Made by a program: the position numbers and the translations under genes. The notes beneath the pieces are model-generated. The model did no database searches. It saw only the letters and a list, made by a program, of their open reading frames with translations, and was not told the origin of the DNA. Below are positions 60,660 to 64,000 of a stretch of DNA of 64,000 nt, in pieces. The stretch spans positions 1 through 64,000 of the forward strand of contig NZ_RYDV01000006.1 of assembly GCF_003971065.1 (NCBI RefSeq). Reading direction: 5' to 3'. Each line of letters begins with the position of its first letter. Position 1 is the first letter of the stretch. The DNA comes from Candidimonas sp. SYP-B2681. GTDB lineage: Bacteria; Pseudomonadota; Gammaproteobacteria; Burkholderiales; Burkholderiaceae_B.

Positions 60660-61634
60660 CTACGCCGCCTGAGCCAACTCAACGATCTTCTTCCACTTAT
60701 CCGCTTCGGCCGGCATCTGTCCTGCAAGCTCCTGATACCCCACGACGTCAGGGAAAATGATCTGCTTGCTGCAGAATTCTTTGTATTCTGGCGTCATGGC
60801 GATCGCGCTGAATTCCCGCGTCAATACTTGCAGAATCGGCTCGGGCGTTCCCTTGGGTGCGACGAAGTCCAGCCAGGACGACAGCTCGAATCCAGGGACG
60901 CCGGCTTCGGCCACCGTGGGTACGTCGGGAAACCGCTCCCAACGTTTGTCACCGGTGACGGCAAGAAGGCGCAGTTTGTTGCTTTCAATCAGGCCCAGCA
61001 CGGCCGGGGCGGTCTGGGTGGTGAAGGTAATGCGGCCCGCCGCGACATCGGTCGTCGCGGTGGTGGTCGACTTGTATGGGATGTGCTGCGCCTTGGTGTC
61101 GCTCATGTGGGTGAAAAGCACACAACACAGATGCGCGGTGCTGCCCACGCCTTGAGATGAGTACGTCAGCTGATTCGGGTTCTTTTTCATGGCCTGTATC
61201 AAATCATCCAAAGTCTGATACGGAGATTCCGGGCTCACCACCACACCAAGCGACACCCGCGCAACACGTGTCACCGGCGTAAAGTCAGCTTGGGCGTCGA
61301 ACGTCGCCGTTCCCTTCGACAGCAAAGGCAGCAGGTACATCGGGATGCCGGCAAGCATCAGGGTATAGCCGTCGGGCTCTGTCTTGGCTGTGCTCGTGTA
61401 GGCGATCAAACCGCCGGTACCCGGTTTATTTTCGACGACGACCGGCGTATTAAGACGCTTTGATAGCGGCTCGGTAAAAAACCGGGCGGTGACATCGATG
61501 GACGTCGCCGCTGACGCCGGCACCACGATGCGAATTGGCCGGGACGGGTACTGTGCCGCAAACGAGGGCCTGCCCAACCCGATAAGCGGAAGAGCGCTGG
61601 CCGCCTTCAAGAGTGATCTTCTAGTGATTGTCAT
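60660..61634 (-). CDS. Bug-family binding protein with Tat signal
   Basis: The 324-residue protein has MTITRRSLLKAASALPLIG, a twin-arginine signal, unlike the other four Bug proteins here, which use Sec-type signals. The mature start YPSRPIRIVVPASAATSIDVTAR lacks the usual GG. AAGGAGAC precedes the ATG at 61634; the open frame runs 11 codons upstream. It converges on the thiol-dioxygenase gene and is divergent from the flavin monooxygenase. Confidence 0.92.
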   Translation of the reverse strand: MTITRRSLLKAASALPLIGLGRPSFAAQYPSRPIRIVVPASAATSIDVTARFFTEPLSKRLNTPVVVENKPGTGGLIAYTSTAKTEPDGYTLMLAGIPMYLLPLLSKGTATFDAQADFTPVTRVARVSLGVVVSPESPYQTLDDLIQAMKKNPNQLTYSSQGVGSTAHLCCVLFTHMSDTKAQHIPYKSTTTATTDVAAGRITFTTQTAPAVLGLIESNKLRLLAVTGDKRWERFPDVPTVAEAGVPGFELSSWLDFVAPKGTPEPILQVLTREFSAIAMTPEYKEFCSKQIIFPDVVGYQELAGQMPAEADKWKKIVELAQAA

Positions 61635-61962
61635 TGTAGTGTCTCCTTTTCCTGGCTTTGTCATCAAAGCCGCGAACGCGCGGGCGGATGAAGAGCTAAT
61701 TCTATGGCTCGGGTCGTTGGAAACATAGTGCGCCTACGAGAAGGTGCTTTGCAAGATCCGGAAAGGCGAATCAGTTTGCGAGCCGACTGACCTTTGCACA
61801 TCAAGCAATATTGTTTGCCGGCTGGATGGCTATGCCAGGCGAGTCGCGATATCTAGAATGTTGATCATGGAGTGAGACGGTAGAGGCGCCCGCTACGGGT
61901 TCGCGCAACCGTTACGCGCAAATTCTCGCACCATCGCGCGCCGTGCGTACACAGGAGCAACT
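61635..61962. other. 328-base divergent intergenic region
   Basis: This gene-free stretch between the Tat-Bug and the flavin monooxygenase holds the ribosome site AGGAGCAACT of the latter at its right end. A small CAATATTG dyad lies near 61806. I see no strong promoter, RNA or larger palindrome. Confidence 0.4.
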
Positions 61963-63732
61963 ATGCAAGATGTCATGACCCTTAGTCGGGATCTTATTAC
62001 GGATGATGTCGGTCTGGTCAACAACTGGCTGTCACGCCTTGAGTCGCGTTTGCATACGGGCGACAGCGATGATTTAAGCGATTTATTCACCGACGATAGC
62101 CACTGGCGGGACTTGCTCGCCTTCACGTGGAATATCACGCCCCATGTCGACGTCGCAGCCATTGTCAGCGGACTGTCAAAGGCGCAACCCAACATACGGG
62201 CCCATGCGTTCGTGTTTGACAGCACGCGCACGCCGCCGCGTCGTGTGAAGCGCGCGGGGGTCCAGAGCATCGAGGCGATCTTCAAGTTTGAAACCCTTTT
62301 GGGACGCGGGCACGGCGTGCTGCGTCTACCGGTCGATAAGCCGGATCGTGCCTGGGTGCTGATGACGTCGCTGGACGAGCTGAAAGGATATGAAGAGCCG
62401 ATCAACGAAAGACGGCCAAGTGGGGAAGCGTACTCCAGAGCCTTCGGCGGCATGAATTGGGCGGATAGGCGCGCACGCGAAGAGGCGTTCGAGGACCGCG
62501 AGCCGGCAGTGCTTATCATAGGCGCGGGGCAAGCCGGTTTAAGTCTGGCCGCCCGACTGCGGCTGCAAGGTGTCGATACGCTGGTGGTGGAAAAGCTGCC
62601 ACGCGTGGGCGATGTGTGGCGCACTCGTTATCATTCACTGGCACTTCACAACCGTGTTCCGCTCAACCATCTTCCCTACATGCCTTTCCCGCCGAGCTGG
62701 CCGAGTTATCTTCCCAAAGATATGCTCGGGAACTGGCTCGAAACCTATGCCTGGGCCATGGAGTGCAACGTCTGGACCGGCACCCAGTTCGAGGGAGCGT
62801 CTTACGATGAAGACGCCGAGCACTGGACCGCCCGGGTGCGCCGCGAGGATGGAAGCGAACGCACCCTACGGCCACGTCATCTGGTGTTTGCCAACGGTAT
62901 CGTGGGGGCACCGAAACCTGCCCGCGCACCTGGCCTGGAAGACTATAAGGGTGAAATTCTGCATACCCATGATTACCGGGAGGGGTCAGCGTGGAAAGGG
63001 AAATCGGTGCTCGTCCTGGGTGCAGGTACCAGCGGTCACGACATTGCGCAAGACCTGCACGCCCATGGCGCGAACGTAAAACTTATTCAGCGCGGGTCCA
63101 TTACTGTCGTCAGCGTCGACGCCGCAAGCATCAATCACTCGCTCTATTACAACGAAGGGCTGCCCCTGGAAGACTGTGATCTGATCGCCGCATCCAGCAC
63201 CTACCCTTTGCTTGTGCGCGGCTACCAGCTTGCCGTGAAACGCATGCTGCAGATCGACCAGGATCTTATCGAAGGGCTTAAGGCGCGGGGCATGAAGCTC
63301 GACATGGGAGAGGACAACACCGGACACCAGATGAAACTGCGCCGGCGTTTCGGAGGGTATTACCTGAACTGTGGGTGTTCAGAGCTCATCATTAACGGCG
63401 AAATCGGCCTGATTCAGTACGACGATATCGAACGCTTCGTGGAAGACGGGGCTCTGATGAAAGACGGCCGCATCGAGAAAGCGGATCTTCTGGTCACCGC
63501 CACGGGTTATCAGAATCAGCACGAAGTCTTGCGCGAACTGTTGGGCGAGACGATAGCCGGTAAAGTTGGGCCGATATGGGGGCTGGCCAAAGACGGCGAA
63601 CTTTCCAACATGTTCCGGCCCACGCCACAACCGGGCTTGTGGTTCGTTGGAGGAGGCTTCGCCCATGCACGAATCTATTCCCACTATGTGGCTCTGCAGA
63701 TAAAGGCCCGCGAAGCGGGATTGATTTCTTGA
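61963..63732 (+). CDS. Flavin-containing monooxygenase with N-terminal SnoaL-like domain
   Basis: The 589-residue protein has about 150 N-terminal residues like a SnoaL/NTF2 domain, then an FAD site AVLIIGAGQAGLSLAARL at about 183-200. It has ANGIVGAPKPARAPGLEDYKG and an NADPH site VLVLGAGTSGHDIAQDL. Class B flavin monooxygenases add oxygen to sulfur, nitrogen or carbonyl carbon. AGGAGCAACT precedes the ATG. It is followed by a short-chain dehydrogenase, a usual pair in ketone or hydroxy-acid breakdown. Confidence 0.92.
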   Translation: MQDVMTLSRDLITDDVGLVNNWLSRLESRLHTGDSDDLSDLFTDDSHWRDLLAFTWNITPHVDVAAIVSGLSKAQPNIRAHAFVFDSTRTPPRRVKRAGVQSIEAIFKFETLLGRGHGVLRLPVDKPDRAWVLMTSLDELKGYEEPINERRPSGEAYSRAFGGMNWADRRAREEAFEDREPAVLIIGAGQAGLSLAARLRLQGVDTLVVEKLPRVGDVWRTRYHSLALHNRVPLNHLPYMPFPPSWPSYLPKDMLGNWLETYAWAMECNVWTGTQFEGASYDEDAEHWTARVRREDGSERTLRPRHLVFANGIVGAPKPARAPGLEDYKGEILHTHDYREGSAWKGKSVLVLGAGTSGHDIAQDLHAHGANVKLIQRGSITVVSVDAASINHSLYYNEGLPLEDCDLIAASSTYPLLVRGYQLAVKRMLQIDQDLIEGLKARGMKLDMGEDNTGHQMKLRRRFGGYYLNCGCSELIINGEIGLIQYDDIERFVEDGALMKDGRIEKADLLVTATGYQNQHEVLRELLGETIAGKVGPIWGLAKDGELSNMFRPTPQPGLWFVGGGFAHARIYSHYVALQIKAREAGLIS

Positions 63733-63746
63733 ACGGGCGCACGCAC

Positions 63747-64000
63747 ATGCTTGATATGACGGGGAAGGTGGTATTCATCGCCGGCGCAGGGTCGGTCGGC
63801 AACGGCTGGGGAAACGGTAAGGCGACGGCGGTCTTGATGGCGCGCCAAGGCGCTAAGGTGTTCGGCGTCGATCGCGACAACAACGCACTGACGAGCACCA
63901 GCGCTGCCATGGCGGAAGAAGGTCACCGCGACTGGGTTCCGCGCGCTTGCGACATGACGGTCAGCGGCGACGTCGAGTCGGCCGTCAATGACTGTCTGGC
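63747..64000 (+). CDS. Short-chain dehydrogenase/reductase (partial, runs off window)
   Basis: The first 84 residues start MLDMTGKVVFIAGAGSVGNGWGNGKATAVLMARQGAKV, with the SDR nucleotide site AGAGSVGNGWG, a slightly long variant of TGxxxGxG, and VFGVDRD for cofactor choice. It lies 14 bases after the monooxygenase stop and is probably in the same operon. The catalytic Tyr-Lys region is beyond the window. Confidence 0.85.
   Translation, partial: MLDMTGKVVFIAGAGSVGNGWGNGKATAVLMARQGAKVFGVDRDNNALTSTSAAMAEEGHRDWVPRACDMTVSGDVESAVNDCL

Overview
This 64 kb window looks like a chromosomal segment of a metabolically versatile beta-proteobacterium, most likely Burkholderiales / Alcaligenaceae (Bordetella-Achromobacter-Pusillimonas type). 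That is inferred from moderately high GC, dense short-operon packing and, above all, five separate Bug/TctC-type periplasmic binding proteins lying beside IclR, GntR and LysR regulators and CoA-dependent catabolic genes. I see no rRNA, tRNA, CRISPR array, complete insertion sequence or phage gene.

Layout. 0.2-3.3 kb: an IclR regulator, a divergent cysteine hydrolase and a Bug protein, then the stump of a LacI-family regulator. 3.6-7.5 kb: a compact three-gene cassette (two-pass sensor-like protein, a sensor-HAMP-MFS fusion, and a PF04392-type binding protein), the least conventional object here. 7.6-11.1 kb: an ABC exporter and an amidase. 11.2-16.7 kb: a leftward RraA-like / TRAP (DctP-Q-M) / ureidoglycolate-lyase-like operon with a divergent LysR. 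16.7-19.3 kb: GntR-GarR-GarL, the lower part of glucarate/galactarate catabolism. 19.6-23.3 kb: a quinone-oxidoreductase-type dehydrogenase, an exported His-rich hexapeptide-repeat protein, BrnQ, and an orphan ParD-like antitoxin.

23.7-28.4 kb: a leftward operon of thiolase-like protein, DUF35 partner, two CoA-transferase subunits and Bug, with a divergent IclR. 28.5-33.6 kb: a frameshifted recQ-type helicase, a clan-A glycosidase-like protein, a 53-residue zinc-finger peptide, a fasciclin protein and a divergent MerR regulator. 33.6-40.1 kb: DadA-like oxidase, TyrA-like dehydrogenase and a complete polar-amino-acid ABC importer in one leftward operon, with a divergent LysR that carries two DNA-binding domains. 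40.1-41.6 kb: an ECF41 sigma factor and its carboxymuconolactone-decarboxylase partner, with a recognisable ECF41 promoter. 42-43.8 kb: an NlpD-like lipoprotein, a ribbon-helix-helix mini-regulator, a Lys-rich peptide and a MazG-like pyrophosphohydrolase.

44.1-51.3 kb: a sugar-acid type cluster with two enolase-superfamily enzymes, three NAD(P)-dependent acid dehydrogenases, a GntR regulator and Bug. 51.4-54.0 kb: an FAD/NAD(P) oxidoreductase and Bug. 54.3-60.6 kb: IclR followed by a tight operon of class III CoA-transferase, crotonase-like protein, GctA/B-like pair, acyl-CoA synthetase and a thiol-dioxygenase-family protein. 60.7-64.0 kb: a Tat-exported Bug, a flavin monooxygenase and a partial short-chain dehydrogenase.

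The overall theme is capture and CoA-linked breakdown of organic acids: each catabolic block pairs a regulator, often with a palindrome in its divergent promoter, with a high-affinity binding protein or importer and a few enzymes. All assignments come from reading the sequence; no database search was run.
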